Of a stretch of DNA of 13,227 nucleotides, positions 1 to 6,656 are shown piece after piece; the stretch's first letter is position 1; each line of letters begins with the position of its first letter. The notes below the pieces were generated by a model. That model worked only from the letters and a program-made list of their open reading frames with translations. It was not told where the DNA came from and searched no databases. Made by a program: the position numbers and the translations under genes. This DNA comes from JADGOV01 sp040002735 (lineage in GTDB: Bacteria; Actinomycetota; Actinomycetes; JADGOV01), in contig JBDUDX010000032.1 in NCBI GenBank assembly GCA_040002735.1, positions 1 to 13,227 of the forward strand, written 5' to 3'.

Positions 1-2
1 AC

Positions 3-50
3 CACGCCCAACCCCTCCCCCAAGCCATCCGCAGCCACTTCGGGCTGTGA
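3..50 (+). CDS. C-terminal end of an unidentified plus-strand gene (partial)
   Basis: A frame open from the left edge reads HAQPLPQAIRSHFGL and ends at a TGA at 48-50. Thirteen of its 15 codons end in G or C, which fits coding use in this genome. No minus-strand gene explains these bases. If real, the gene converges on the Tad operon. In M. tuberculosis a DEAD/DEAH helicase gene (Rv3649) lies on the opposite strand close to the end of the equivalent locus, so a helicase C-terminus is possible. Fifteen residues are too few to name a family, and the helicase idea is inference from gene order only. Confidence 0.35.
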   Translation, partial: HAQPLPQAIRSHFGL

Positions 51-211
51 CCCGGCTGGCAACGTTGCCCGTCGTGAGCGGCGGCCAGGCGGATGTCCGG
101 CAAGGCCGACGAGGGAGAACGCCGACGGACGCCGGCTGGGCGTCGCGCAACAGGGCGAACGTTGCTGGCCGGGGCACTGGTCGCCCCACCGGCGGGTCGA
201 CGCGCGGTTGC
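51..211. other. Intergenic region with palindrome and inverted repeats
   Basis: This stretch lies between the left-edge frame and the end of the Tad operon. It holds a perfect 12-bp palindrome GGCAACGTTGCC at 58-69. A related copy, GGCGAACGTTGCTGG, starts at 154, so 52-69 and 154-172 form an imperfect inverted repeat. GGGCGA at 153-158 pairs with TCGCCC at 181-186, and GGGGC at 171-175 pairs with GCCCC at 183-187. These could form hairpins that end transcription from either side, but there is no T-run. I see no convincing gene. Confidence 0.3.
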
Positions 212-691
212 TCAAGGCGTGACCGGGGCCCGCGCCCGCGCGGTCACGTCGATTCGCGCAGTCCCTCCGGGGAACGCGCCGGTGAGGTCACCGATCAGCG
301 CCAGAAAGGGCAGCGGTTTGTCCTCCCGCAACGACACGCTCACGGTGGTGCCGTCGGTGCCGAGGTCCGCGAGTTGCAGGTGCGGGTACGCCGCCGCGGT
401 CTCCCTCGCGGCCAGATAACCGTCCACCTCGGAGCGAACGCCGTCGTCGGTCAGCGGCACTGTCGTCCCGGTACCGGCGGCGTAGATCTCGTTGCCGTCC
501 TCAGCGTGGGTACCGGCCACTGCGGCCCCGTCGGCCAGGGCAGAGAGTGCGCGGCGGCTGAGGAAGAAAGCCGAGGCGTCCACCACGACGACGATCAACG
601 CGATGGCGATCAACGCGTACCCGATGGTCAACAGGAGGATGGATCCGTGATCCCGACCGCACCGGCGGCCGGCGGCCGTACGTGACAGCAT
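212..691 (-). CDS. TadG-like pilus assembly membrane protein
   Basis: This 159-residue protein is the last gene of the Tad operon. A basic, Arg-rich N-terminus (1-15) leads to HGS at 15-17 and one strong hydrophobic helix at about 17-44 (SILLLTIGYALIAIALIVV). That is followed by FLSRRALSALADGAAVAG, the pattern of actinobacterial TadG/Rv3654c-type proteins. The remaining ~110 residues are predicted to be extracytoplasmic. Unlike the two TadE-like proteins upstream, the residue five after the Gly is Leu (L21) and not Glu, so processing by a prepilin peptidase is doubtful. No von Willebrand A domain is present, unlike long TadG proteins. The ATG at 691-689 overlaps the TGA of the previous gene in a TGATG, which supports this start over upstream in-frame alternatives. 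The role is probably minor pilin or anchoring at the membrane (inference). Confidence 0.8.
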   Translation of the reverse strand: MLSRTAAGRRCGRDHGSILLLTIGYALIAIALIVVVVDASAFFLSRRALSALADGAAVAGTHAEDGNEIYAAGTGTTVPLTDDGVRSEVDGYLAARETAAAYPHLQLADLGTDGTTVSVSLREDKPLPFLALIGDLTGAFPGGTARIDVTARARAPVTP

Positions 692-1134
692 CACGACAAC
701 GCCGGCCGAAATTCGTCGATCAATTCGGTATGCCGTCCCCGCACCGCGATCCCGCCGAGGGAATGCCCGCCCAGCGCCGGTGGGACGACGGGCAGGACAA
801 CGATGTAGTCCAGTGCCACGTACACCGCGCTGCCCGGAGTTCGGCAGTCCGTCTCGCACGTGATACGCAATGCCCCGGCGGGGAGGGACAGTCCCTGATC
901 GCGCAACGCGAGGGTGGCAGCCGCCTGCGCGCGCGCTGTCGGGTCGCCATCCGTGGTCGTCACGAAGGCGCGGCCCGCGTCCCGGGTCGCCGCGGTCACG
1001 GCGAACGCGGCCCGCTGCACGCTGAACACCGCCAGCACCAGGTACGCCAGCGGAACCAGCATCAGGACGGAGAGGAAGGTGAATTCGATCAGCGCGCTAC
1101 CCCGGTCGTTACGGGGCGTCCGGCGGCGCGACAT
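691..1134 (-). CDS. TadE-like pseudopilin 2
   Basis: This 147-residue membrane protein has the TadE signature. A charged N-terminus is followed by RGSALIEF (residues 11-18) and a hydrophobic helix to about residue 38. G12 is the expected prepilin-peptidase cleavage site and E17 is the +5 Glu used in pilin assembly. The downstream part has the 'QRAAFAVTAATRDAGRAFVTT' pattern typical of the family, then an extracytoplasmic domain with two close Cys (ITCETDC) that might pair. The ATG at 1134 is preferred over a TTG at 1140 because a GAGGGG ribosome site lies 8 nt before the ATG but only 2 nt before the TTG. The start falls 2 nt past the TGA of the preceding gene, and the end overlaps the TadG-like start. 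Confidence 0.82.
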   Translation of the reverse strand: MSRRRTPRNDRGSALIEFTFLSVLMLVPLAYLVLAVFSVQRAAFAVTAATRDAGRAFVTTTDGDPTARAQAAATLALRDQGLSLPAGALRITCETDCRTPGSAVYVALDYIVVLPVVPPALGGHSLGGIAVRGRHTELIDEFRPALS

Positions 1135-1136
1135 GC

Positions 1137-1532
1137 TCAAGGCCCCTCGCGAAGCGCATGGCCGGCCACGCTCAACACATCGGAGGGGCCGTATAAAGCG
1201 AAGACCGGCAGCGGCGCGCGGACCCGAATGACCACCAGATCGGCACCGTTCGCCTGCTCGATGCCGGCCGAGACGTCCCGAGCGAACCGGACGGACAGCG
1301 CCGAGGTGATGAGGTCCTGAGTACGCGTCACTCCGTCGGCCGGCTGCCGATCCGCATTCGCTCCGTAGCGAGCCCCCTCGCTCGCGCTTGCCACGAGGAC
1401 GTTACGGACGTGCAGATCAAGGCCGAGCTGCACGATCGCCAGAAACAGGACGGTGAGAAGAATTCCCACCAACACGAATTCAACCGGGGCCGAACCGCGT
1501 TCTCCGCCGTCGACCCGCCGCCCAGGGGTCAT
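1137..1532 (-). CDS. TadE-like pseudopilin 1
   Basis: This is a 131-residue TadE-family protein. The N-terminus reads ERGSAPVEFVLVGILL. G13 is the likely prepilin-peptidase site and E18 is the +5 Glu, followed by one transmembrane helix to about residue 37. The sequence after the helix, 'LHVRNVLVASASEGARYGANAD', is characteristic of TadE proteins. The rest should lie outside the membrane. The ATG at 1532-1530 overlaps the TGA of the flp-like gene as ATGA, so the two are probably translationally coupled. A longer in-frame extension exists upstream but would run into the flp-like gene. The protein is expected to act as a minor pilin or assembly factor in the Tad apparatus (family knowledge). 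Confidence 0.84.
   Translation of the reverse strand: MTPGRRVDGGERGSAPVEFVLVGILLTVLFLAIVQLGLDLHVRNVLVASASEGARYGANADRQPADGVTRTQDLITSALSVRFARDVSAGIEQANGADLVVIRVRAPLPVFALYGPSDVLSVAGHALREGP
1143..1148 (-). promoter_or_regulatory. Ribosome binding site for TadE-like 2
   Basis: On the minus strand this reads GAGGGG, 8 nt before the ATG at 1134. It lies inside the 3' end of the preceding gene. It decides between the TTG at 1140 and the ATG at 1134. Confidence 0.55.
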
Positions 1533-1732
1533 GGCCCTTTGACGGTTGACAGCGCATCGTTCAACAACTGCTCCAACTTGGGACCCGCAATCGCCCACAA
1601 GCCGGCCACCAGACCGGCGGTCATCAGCGTGATGAGTACCCAGCCGGGCACATCGCCACGATCCCGACCGCTATTCGTGAGCCGTACATGAAGGCGGAGC
1701 AGTAGATCGAGCGTCGGCTGAAGGAAGTACAT
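1529..1732 (-). CDS. Flp-like small membrane protein of Tad locus
   Basis: This 67-residue peptide sits where the Flp pilin gene lies in Tad loci, between tadC and the first tadE-like gene. Residues 1-25 are amphipathic and basic, then comes DRGDVPGWV and a hydrophobic helix at about 31-50 (WVLITLMTAGLVAGLWAIAGP), then a short tail. The start is the ATG at 1732-1730, with GGAG 7 nt upstream on the minus strand. It does not show the classical Flp mark: five residues after G26 is W31, and five after G30 is T35, not the conserved Glu followed by Tyr. It may be a divergent pilin, or a membrane-anchored accessory peptide with the true pilin encoded elsewhere. I recall DRGDxPGWV peptides as common in actinobacterial Tad loci. 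Confidence 0.7.
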   Translation of the reverse strand: MYFLQPTLDLLLRLHVRLTNSGRDRGDVPGWVLITLMTAGLVAGLWAIAGPKLEQLLNDALSTVKGP

Positions 1733-1769
1733 CGGGCGGCTCCAGAAGGCAGGCGGGAAGAACAGGTGG

Positions 1770-2705
1770 TCAGACGGTGGTGAGAGTGAATCCGTAAAAG
1801 CCGGGAAAGACGGCGAAGAGCACGGTGATCGGCAACACCAGAAAGACGACTGGCACCATCATCGCCAACTCCTTCTTTCCGCCGGTTTCCATCAGCGCCC
1901 GCCGCCCCGCCTCCCGTACGTCGACGGCTTGGGCCCGCAGGACATCGGCGAGTGGGGTCCCCCGTTCCACTGCGACGGCCACGCCGTCCGCGAAGCGAGC
2001 CAATGCCGGCAGCGATGTTCGCGCCGCGAGCGCGTCCAGCGCCTCCGGCAAGGTGGCGCCGGCCCGGGTCGAAGCCAGCGCCCGGGTGAGCTCCGCCGGC
2101 AACTCCCCTCGACCAATACGGCTCAACCGTTCCAGCGCGCCTACCGGACCTTCACCGGCGGCGACGGCCAGCGCGAGCAACTCCGCCACGGTAGGAAACT
2201 CCGCGGTCATCCGCTCCTCGCGGACGCGTACTTCTCGAGTGAGCCAGCGATCGCGACCCAACACACCGATGACGGCAAGCAGCAACGAAAGGACGGTCAG
2301 AGCGAGCGGCGAGGTGTGCCACCCCCGAGCAACCGCGACCAGGGTGACCGCCAGCCCGCCGAGCAGGCCCGCCGATCCCCAGACCAGCTGTTCCACCCGA
2401 AACGCCTCGACGGAGACGTCCCGGCCGGCCTGTGAAAGTCGGCGGACGACCGAAGCCCGTCCGCCCACGACCGCATCGAGCTTGCCCACCAGATCGTTCA
2501 GCAGTGGGCGCAGCAGCCGCTCGAAAGTCGGGAACGGCGTCAGTGCCGCATTCTGGCGGAGCAGCCGAGATGGCCGGGCGGCGTCTCGCAGGTACGGCGC
2601 GAGCCGGTCGTCGAGCCGCGGCTTGCGGAAGAGTGGGATGCCGGTGACCGCCAGCCAGCCGCCGCAGCCGGCCAACAATCCGAGGGCCATCCCGGTCGCG
2701 GTCAT
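1770..2705 (-). CDS. tadC: TadC-like platform protein (type II secretion F domain)
   Basis: This is a 311-residue integral membrane protein of the GspF/TadC family, the second platform subunit that sits on the TadA ATPase. Hydrophobic segments lie at about 5-23, 107-126, 133-149 and 281-302. The cytoplasmic F domain is visible as FPTVAELLALAVAAGEGP (170-187), followed by the ALASTRAGATLPEALDALA region (about 210-228). The C-terminal ETGGKKELAMMVPVVF segment (273-288) and FAVFPGFYGF tail are typical of TadC. The ATG at 2705-2703 overlaps the tadB stop as ATGA; longer in-frame extensions upstream lie entirely within tadB. A 37-nt gap separates it from the flp-like gene, the only true gap within the operon. 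Confidence 0.87.
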   Translation of the reverse strand: MTATGMALGLLAGCGGWLAVTGIPLFRKPRLDDRLAPYLRDAARPSRLLRQNAALTPFPTFERLLRPLLNDLVGKLDAVVGGRASVVRRLSQAGRDVSVEAFRVEQLVWGSAGLLGGLAVTLVAVARGWHTSPLALTVLSLLLAVIGVLGRDRWLTREVRVREERMTAEFPTVAELLALAVAAGEGPVGALERLSRIGRGELPAELTRALASTRAGATLPEALDALAARTSLPALARFADGVAVAVERGTPLADVLRAQAVDVREAGRRALMETGGKKELAMMVPVVFLVLPITVLFAVFPGFYGFTLTTV

Positions 2706-3565
2706 CGAAGCACTCGGATATCCGTGGGCAGGCGTGCGATGCGTTTCATCACCCGGTACGCGAGAACCGACATGCCACCACCAACGGCGAGAACGACAGC
2801 GCCGGCAGCAGTGTTGTAGGCCAGGACCGCTTCGGGCCGCAGCGCCAGAATGGCGAGCAGGATCCACGGCGCGGCCACGGCCAGCCGGGCGGCATTCACC
2901 GTCCACCCCTGCCGGGTCTCCAGTTCGGCCCGAGTACGGGCATCGTCGCGAAGAAACGTGGAGAGTGTTCGCAGCAGGCTTCCGAGGTCGGTTCCCCCGA
3001 CGTCCCGGGCCAACCGCAGCGACTCCACGATCCGGTCGCCTACGGGATCGGCAAGACGTTCCTTGAGCCGGTCCAGCGAGTCACTGAACCGGCCGGTGGC
3101 CCGGTAATCCTCGGCGAAGATCTGGAAGGGCCGGCGCAGCGGCTCGGGGCCGCGGACGCCGAGCTGCGCCAGCGCCTCCGGCAAGGCGAGACCGGCGCGC
3201 ACACCAGAGGCAAGGTTGTCCACCGCCTCCGGCCAGAGACTCCGCAACTCCGCAACTCGTTGCCGCTGGCGAAACCGCACCAGTGCCCACGGACCGCAGG
3301 CGGCGAAGCTGCCAAAGGCGGCCGCAATCGACCACGTTCGGGAAACCACCAGCAGGACCAGAGCCGCCGTTGCCGACAGCACCGCCGAGACCGTCACCAG
3401 CTGGCCCGGGGTGACCGGCTGGAGATCGGCCTGGGCGAGCGCCTCGGTGGTCCGGGCGTGCCAGCCGGTCCCGGGTTTGACCGCGCGGGGCGCCGGTCGC
3501 CGGTGGCCCGAGCGCCACATCAACAACAACCCCAACCCGAGCAGAAGGCCGACGGCGACCCCCAT
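2702..3565 (-). CDS. tadB: TadB-like platform protein (type II secretion F domain)
   Basis: This is a 287-residue membrane protein of the GspF/TadB family. One hydrophobic segment lies at the N-terminus (2-17), a long one at about 56-95, and two at about 226-242 and 250-270. The cytoplasmic F domain begins with LWPEAVDNLASGVRAGLALPEAL (110-132), the family signature, and continues through LRLARDVGGTDLGSLLRTLSTFLRDDA (about 183-209). With TadC it should form the inner-membrane platform driven by TadA. The ATG at 3565-3563 shares bases with the tadA stop (TGATG), and the end overlaps tadC. Length and domain order fit the actinobacterial family. Confidence 0.87.
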   Translation of the reverse strand: MGVAVGLLLGLGLLLMWRSGHRRPAPRAVKPGTGWHARTTEALAQADLQPVTPGQLVTVSAVLSATAALVLLVVSRTWSIAAAFGSFAACGPWALVRFRQRQRVAELRSLWPEAVDNLASGVRAGLALPEALAQLGVRGPEPLRRPFQIFAEDYRATGRFSDSLDRLKERLADPVGDRIVESLRLARDVGGTDLGSLLRTLSTFLRDDARTRAELETRQGWTVNAARLAVAAPWILLAILALRPEAVLAYNTAAGAVVLAVGGGMSVLAYRVMKRIARLPTDIRVLR

Positions 3566-4797
3566 CAGGCCGCCCGCTCGTCGCCCAGCAGCCCCGGGAG
3601 GTCGTATCCGGCAGTGGCGAAACGCTCGGCGTGCGGTGGGAAGCCATCCGCACGCACCAACTGCCCGCCTGCGGTGACAAACACGTCGCTGACTTCAACG
3701 ACACCGTTCTCGACTCGGCCGGGTACACCGGCTATCTCACCGACCCGCCGACGTCCGTCGGCATCCTTACGGATGTGAACCAGCAAGTCGACCGTGGTAG
3801 CGACCGTCGGCACCACGAAATGGTGGCCGACGTTTTCCCCGGCCAACAGGGGTAGCGTGCAGAGCTTTGCGATCGCCTCGCGAGCACTGTTGGCATGGAT
3901 GGAGCACATCCCCGGCAACCCGCTATTCAAGGCGATGAGCAGGTCGAGCGACTCAGCTTGACGAACCTCCCCGACCAACAGCCGGTCCGGGCGCATCCGC
4001 AGCGCCTCGGTGACCAACCGTCGCATCGGCACTTCCCCGGTGCCTTCCAGGTTGGGCTGGCGGGTCTGCAGCGCCACCACGTCAGGCAAGGGAATGTGCA
4101 GTTCGAAGACTTCTTCGACGGTAATGACGCGTTCTCGGGCCGGGATTGCTGCCGCAAGGCAGTTCAGGAGGGTGGTCTTCCCGGCCTGAGTTCCCCCGGC
4201 GACGATGATGTTGAGCCCGCTGACCACCGCGGCCTCCAGAAACCGTGCGGCCTTGGCGGTCAACGTGCCGAGCGCGACCAATTCGTCAAGCCCGTGAGCG
4301 GTGAGCACAAATTTGCGAATGTTCACCGCCCAATGACGGCGGGTGATTTCCGGAATGACGACGTGCAAACGCGAGCCGTCGGGCAGCATTGCGTCGACAA
4401 ACGGCTGGCTCAGGTCGACGCGCCGACCGGAACTCTTGAGCATCCGCTCGACAAGATCGCGGACCTGTTCCTCGCGGAGAATGGTTGTGGTCAATTCGCT
4501 ACGGCCGCGACGGGCGATGAAGACTCGGCCGGGCGCGTTGACCCAAATCTCTTCCACTGTCGGATCATCGAGATAGGCCTGCAGCGGCCCGAAGCCCGCA
4601 ACAGCGTGAAATACTTCTCGAGCGGCTCCGGCGGCATCCAACAGCTGCGGCAACGTGCTGGTCAGCGAGCGTTCGTCATAGTCAGCCACCACGTCGTCGA
4701 CCAGTTGCTGGACCGCTCCTGGTTCCGCCTGCGGATCGAGGCCACGGCGCCGTACCAGTTCCCGGACCTCGTCTTCAACCTGCCGAAGGGCATTCAC
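3565..4797 (-). CDS. tadA: TadA/CpaF-family secretion ATPase
   Basis: This is a 410-residue type II/IV secretion ATPase that powers Tad pilus assembly from the cytoplasmic side. The N-terminal domain carries FGPLQAYLDDPTVEEIWVN (69-87), typical of CpaF. The ATPase core has the Walker A GGTQAGKTT (201-209, K207), an Asp-box region ITVEEVFEL (225-233), the Walker B segment RPDRLLVGEVR (269-279) and the His box SIHANSA (299-305). All catalytic parts look intact. The start is a GTG at 4797 with GAGGGG 9 nt upstream; an ATG at 4793 is out of frame. It is the first gene of the operon. The usual upstream partner ssd/tadZ (CpaE-like, Rv3660c type) is absent, and a divergent thioesterase lies there instead. 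GC appears lower here than in the right half of the window (visual impression). Confidence 0.92.
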   Translation of the reverse strand: MNALRQVEDEVRELVRRRGLDPQAEPGAVQQLVDDVVADYDERSLTSTLPQLLDAAGAAREVFHAVAGFGPLQAYLDDPTVEEIWVNAPGRVFIARRGRSELTTTILREEQVRDLVERMLKSSGRRVDLSQPFVDAMLPDGSRLHVVIPEITRRHWAVNIRKFVLTAHGLDELVALGTLTAKAARFLEAAVVSGLNIIVAGGTQAGKTTLLNCLAAAIPARERVITVEEVFELHIPLPDVVALQTRQPNLEGTGEVPMRRLVTEALRMRPDRLLVGEVRQAESLDLLIALNSGLPGMCSIHANSAREAIAKLCTLPLLAGENVGHHFVVPTVATTVDLLVHIRKDADGRRRVGEIAGVPGRVENGVVEVSDVFVTAGGQLVRADGFPPHAERFATAGYDLPGLLGDERAA

Positions 4798-4993
4798 GTG
4801 GCGTATCCCCTCGAAGGCCTAGCGCCCGTTATCGGACTAGTTGGGTTGAATGTCCGCAAGGGTAGACGGCTGACCGTTGCGGTGTCACCTCGGGCTGTCT
4901 TCGCTGTGGACAAAGGGATGGGGCACGTCCGAAGCGCTGTGGAGCGGTCGGCGAGGATGGCGGCGAAGCAGCCGTACCCACCGGAAGGCGGAC
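4798..4993. promoter_or_regulatory. Divergent intergenic region (tadA / thioesterase)
   Basis: These 196 bases separate two genes read outward, so promoters for both must lie here or overlap it. For the Tad operon a weak minus-strand candidate is GTGACA (4888-4883), 16 nt, then TCTACC (4866-4861). Neither box is close to consensus. The tadA ribosome site GAGGGG lies at 4812-4807 (minus) and the thioesterase site GGAAGG at 4983-4988 (plus). I see no clear operator palindrome or riboswitch. Confidence 0.3.
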
Positions 4994-5326
4994 ATGGCGC
5001 AGCCAGATGCGGGATTTCGGAACTACGTAGGGCTGGAAGTCCGCACTGCCGGCGACGGCCGTGCCGAGGTACACCTGCAGGCAGACGACCGACACCTCAA
5101 CCCGCACGGCGCCCTCCACGGCGGCGCCCTCGGTGCGTTGGCCGACGCCGCCACGGGAACTGCGGTAGGCACGCTCACCGACGGCCGGCCGGTCACGATC
5201 GAGATGAGAGTCACCTACCGCCAGTCCAGCGTTGCCGGCGACGGCGCACCTGACGCGGATGCGTCGAGTCCGCCGGATGAGGAGGTAGTGACGCATGCCA
5301 TCGCCACGTTCACGACTTTGGACTGA
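4994..5326 (+). CDS. PaaI-type hotdog thioesterase, short and possibly frameshifted
   Basis: This is a 110-residue member of the PaaI/YbgC-like acyl-CoA thioesterase group. The core motif HLNPHGALHGGALGALADAA (34-53) has the conserved N36, the HGG and D51 expected in the active site. The end HAIATFTTLD (101-110) also matches the family. The stretch between (about 78-97) is odd. Where two beta strands of the fold should lie, the protein reads VAGDGAPDADASSPPDEE, Pro/Asp-rich and about 12 residues short. The +1 frame at 5223-5285 reads LPATAHLTRMRRVRRM, much more like the missing strands. Paired indels (real or sequencing error) may have altered it. The start is the ATG at 4994, with GGAAGG 5 nt before it. 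Substrate unknown; activity is uncertain. Confidence 0.72.
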   Translation: MAQPDAGFRNYVGLEVRTAGDGRAEVHLQADDRHLNPHGALHGGALGALADAATGTAVGTLTDGRPVTIEMRVTYRQSSVAGDGAPDADASSPPDEEVVTHAIATFTTLD

Positions 5327-5359
5327 GGCCGGCGGGACATGGACGGCCGGTGAGCCGAG

Positions 5360-5388
5360 GTTTACCGGGACCCGAGTCGCGGTACTGT
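5360..5388 (+). promoter_or_regulatory. Candidate promoter for DUF3072-patatin unit
   Basis: The 88-nt gap after the thioesterase holds TTTACC (5361-5366), 16 nt, then TACTGT (5383-5388), a weak housekeeping-type match. The same bases also give GTTT (5360-5363) and GGTAC (5381-5385), reminiscent of actinobacterial SigB/SigF-type stress promoters. Neither reading is strong. The downstream ribosome site GAGGAGG at 5404-5410 is clear. Confidence 0.22.
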
Positions 5389-5414
5389 ATCGAACATCAG
5401 TTCGAGGAGGAATC

Positions 5415-5630
5415 ATGAGCGAGCAGCCACCACAGAGCACGCCCAACCGGAATGCGGAGAAGGACCCGTCGGAGTGGGTCACCGGGAATCAGCCGATGAC
5501 CGGCCCCCAGGAGTCTTACTTCTCCACCCTCGCGCAGGAGGCCGGCGAAGACGTCCCGGCCGACCTGACCAAGGCCGACGCGTCGCGCAAGATCGACGAG
5601 CTGCAGGAGCGTACCGGGCGTGGTACCTGA
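5415..5630 (+). CDS. DUF3072 family small protein
   Basis: This 71-residue soluble, acidic protein has no membrane segment. It contains the DUF3072 pattern AEKDPSEWVTGNQPMTGPQESYFSTLAQEAGE (14-45), then DLTKADASRKIDELQERTGRG (50-70). The family is common in actinobacteria and others and has no established function as far as I know. The segment at 28-66 looks helical. The start is the ATG at 5415 with a strong GAGGAGG 4 nt upstream. Its last 11 nt overlap the start of the patatin-like gene, so the two are probably co-translated. That suggests, without proof, a functional link to the lipase. Confidence 0.85.
   Translation: MSEQPPQSTPNRNAEKDPSEWVTGNQPMTGPQESYFSTLAQEAGEDVPADLTKADASRKIDELQERTGRGT
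5605..5609 (+). promoter_or_regulatory. Ribosome binding site inside DUF3072 gene
   Basis: AGGAG lies 10 nt before the GTG at 5620 and inside the DUF3072 coding region. It supports the overlapping GTG as the start of the patatin-like gene. Confidence 0.5.
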
Positions 5631-6648
5631 AACGTCGGAGCTGCCGGCGGACCTCGTATTCGAAGGCGGTGGCGTCAAGGGCATCGCGCTTCTCGGTGCT
5701 GTTCAACGGCTGATGGCGGGGGGCTACCGGTTCCGCAGAGTGGCCGGTAGCTCTGCCGGCGCGATCGTCGGGGCGCTGGTCGCCGCCGGCTTGCCGGTCG
5801 AACGTATGGCCACGGTTCTGCAAACCCTTGACTACCGCAAGGTTCTCGATCGGGGCCTGCTTGATCGGGTGCCCCTTGCCGGCCCGGCGTTGTCGGTGCT
5901 GCTGGAAAACGGGGTGTACGAGGGCAACTACGTCCGGGAGTGGCTGGGCAACGAGTTGGCCGCTCTCGGCGTGGAGACGTTCGCCGATCTCCGGTACGCG
6001 GACCCGGAGGCCGATGCGACACTGCCGGAGGACCACCGGTACCGGTTCGTGGCAACCGTGACCGACGTGACCCGCGGGGAGCTGCTCCGCCTGCCGTGGG
6101 ACTATGGGCGGGCGTTCGGTCTAGACCCGGACCGGCAACGCGTTGCCGATGCTGTTCGCGCCTCGGTGGCCATTCCGTTCGTCTTCGAGCCGGTGGAGCT
6201 TCGCGATCTGCACACCGGCCGCACATCGACGCTGCTCGATGGTGGTGTGCTGTCCAACTTCCCGGTCGACACGTTTGACCGGCGCGACGGTCGACCCCCG
6301 CGGTGGCCAACGTTCGGCGTCAAGCTCGTACCGACCCTACCCGCCGGTGAAGTGACGATCTTCCCCCTCGCCCGCTTGCCCCGACCCAAACCCGTGCGCC
6401 TGCTGGAAGCCTTGATCAGCACGCTCATCGTCGGCCACGACCAAACCCGACTCGCCGATCCCTGCGTGGCGCGTCGGCTCATCGCGGTGGACACCGGGAC
6501 GATCAGCTTCTTGGACTTCGGCCTCTCCCCCAGCCAGCAAGCCGCTTTGGCCGACAACGGGCGGCGTGCAGCGCAGGAGTTCCTCGCCCGCTGGGACTGG
6601 GCCGGTTACCTCGCGAGTTCCTGCGGTGGCCGGCCGAACAACCCGTGA
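5620..6648 (+). CDS. Patatin-like phospholipase/acyl hydrolase 1
   Basis: This is a 342-residue serine hydrolase of the patatin/RssA group. The oxyanion loop EGGGVKGIALLGA lies at 15-27, the nucleophile elbow GSSAG at 43-47 (S45) and the catalytic Asp in DGG at 207-209. ASVAIPFVFEP (181-191) is the usual conserved helix and strand before the second half of the dyad. The catalytic dyad is therefore complete. There is no signal peptide or membrane helix at the N-terminus, so it should be cytoplasmic. Members cleave acyl chains from phospholipids or other esters; the substrate here is unknown. The GTG start at 5620 overlaps the DUF3072 gene. The gene ends 8 nt from the convergent pruA stop, and no terminator hairpin is visible in the gap. 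Confidence 0.88.
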   Translation: MVPETSELPADLVFEGGGVKGIALLGAVQRLMAGGYRFRRVAGSSAGAIVGALVAAGLPVERMATVLQTLDYRKVLDRGLLDRVPLAGPALSVLLENGVYEGNYVREWLGNELAALGVETFADLRYADPEADATLPEDHRYRFVATVTDVTRGELLRLPWDYGRAFGLDPDRQRVADAVRASVAIPFVFEPVELRDLHTGRTSTLLDGGVLSNFPVDTFDRRDGRPPRWPTFGVKLVPTLPAGEVTIFPLARLPRPKPVRLLEALISTLIVGHDQTRLADPCVARRLIAVDTGTISFLDFGLSPSQQAALADNGRRAAQEFLARWDWAGYLASSCGGRPNNP

Positions 6649-6656
6649 CAGCTCTT

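Noticed and set aside
1825..3066. Long plus-strand open frame across tadC and tadB
   Set aside because: Its Ser/Arg/Thr-rich, low-complexity translation is typical of an antisense frame; both tad genes beneath it have clear family motifs.
3895..5253. Long plus-strand open frame antisense to tadA
   Set aside because: tadA has all catalytic motifs on the other strand. This frame has no recognisable domain and is the usual by-product of GC-rich coding DNA.
5620..6648. Patatin-like gene as part of a CBASS or other defence system
   Set aside because: Patatin effectors occur in CBASS, but no cyclic-nucleotide synthase or accessory gene is nearby; the neighbour is DUF3072.
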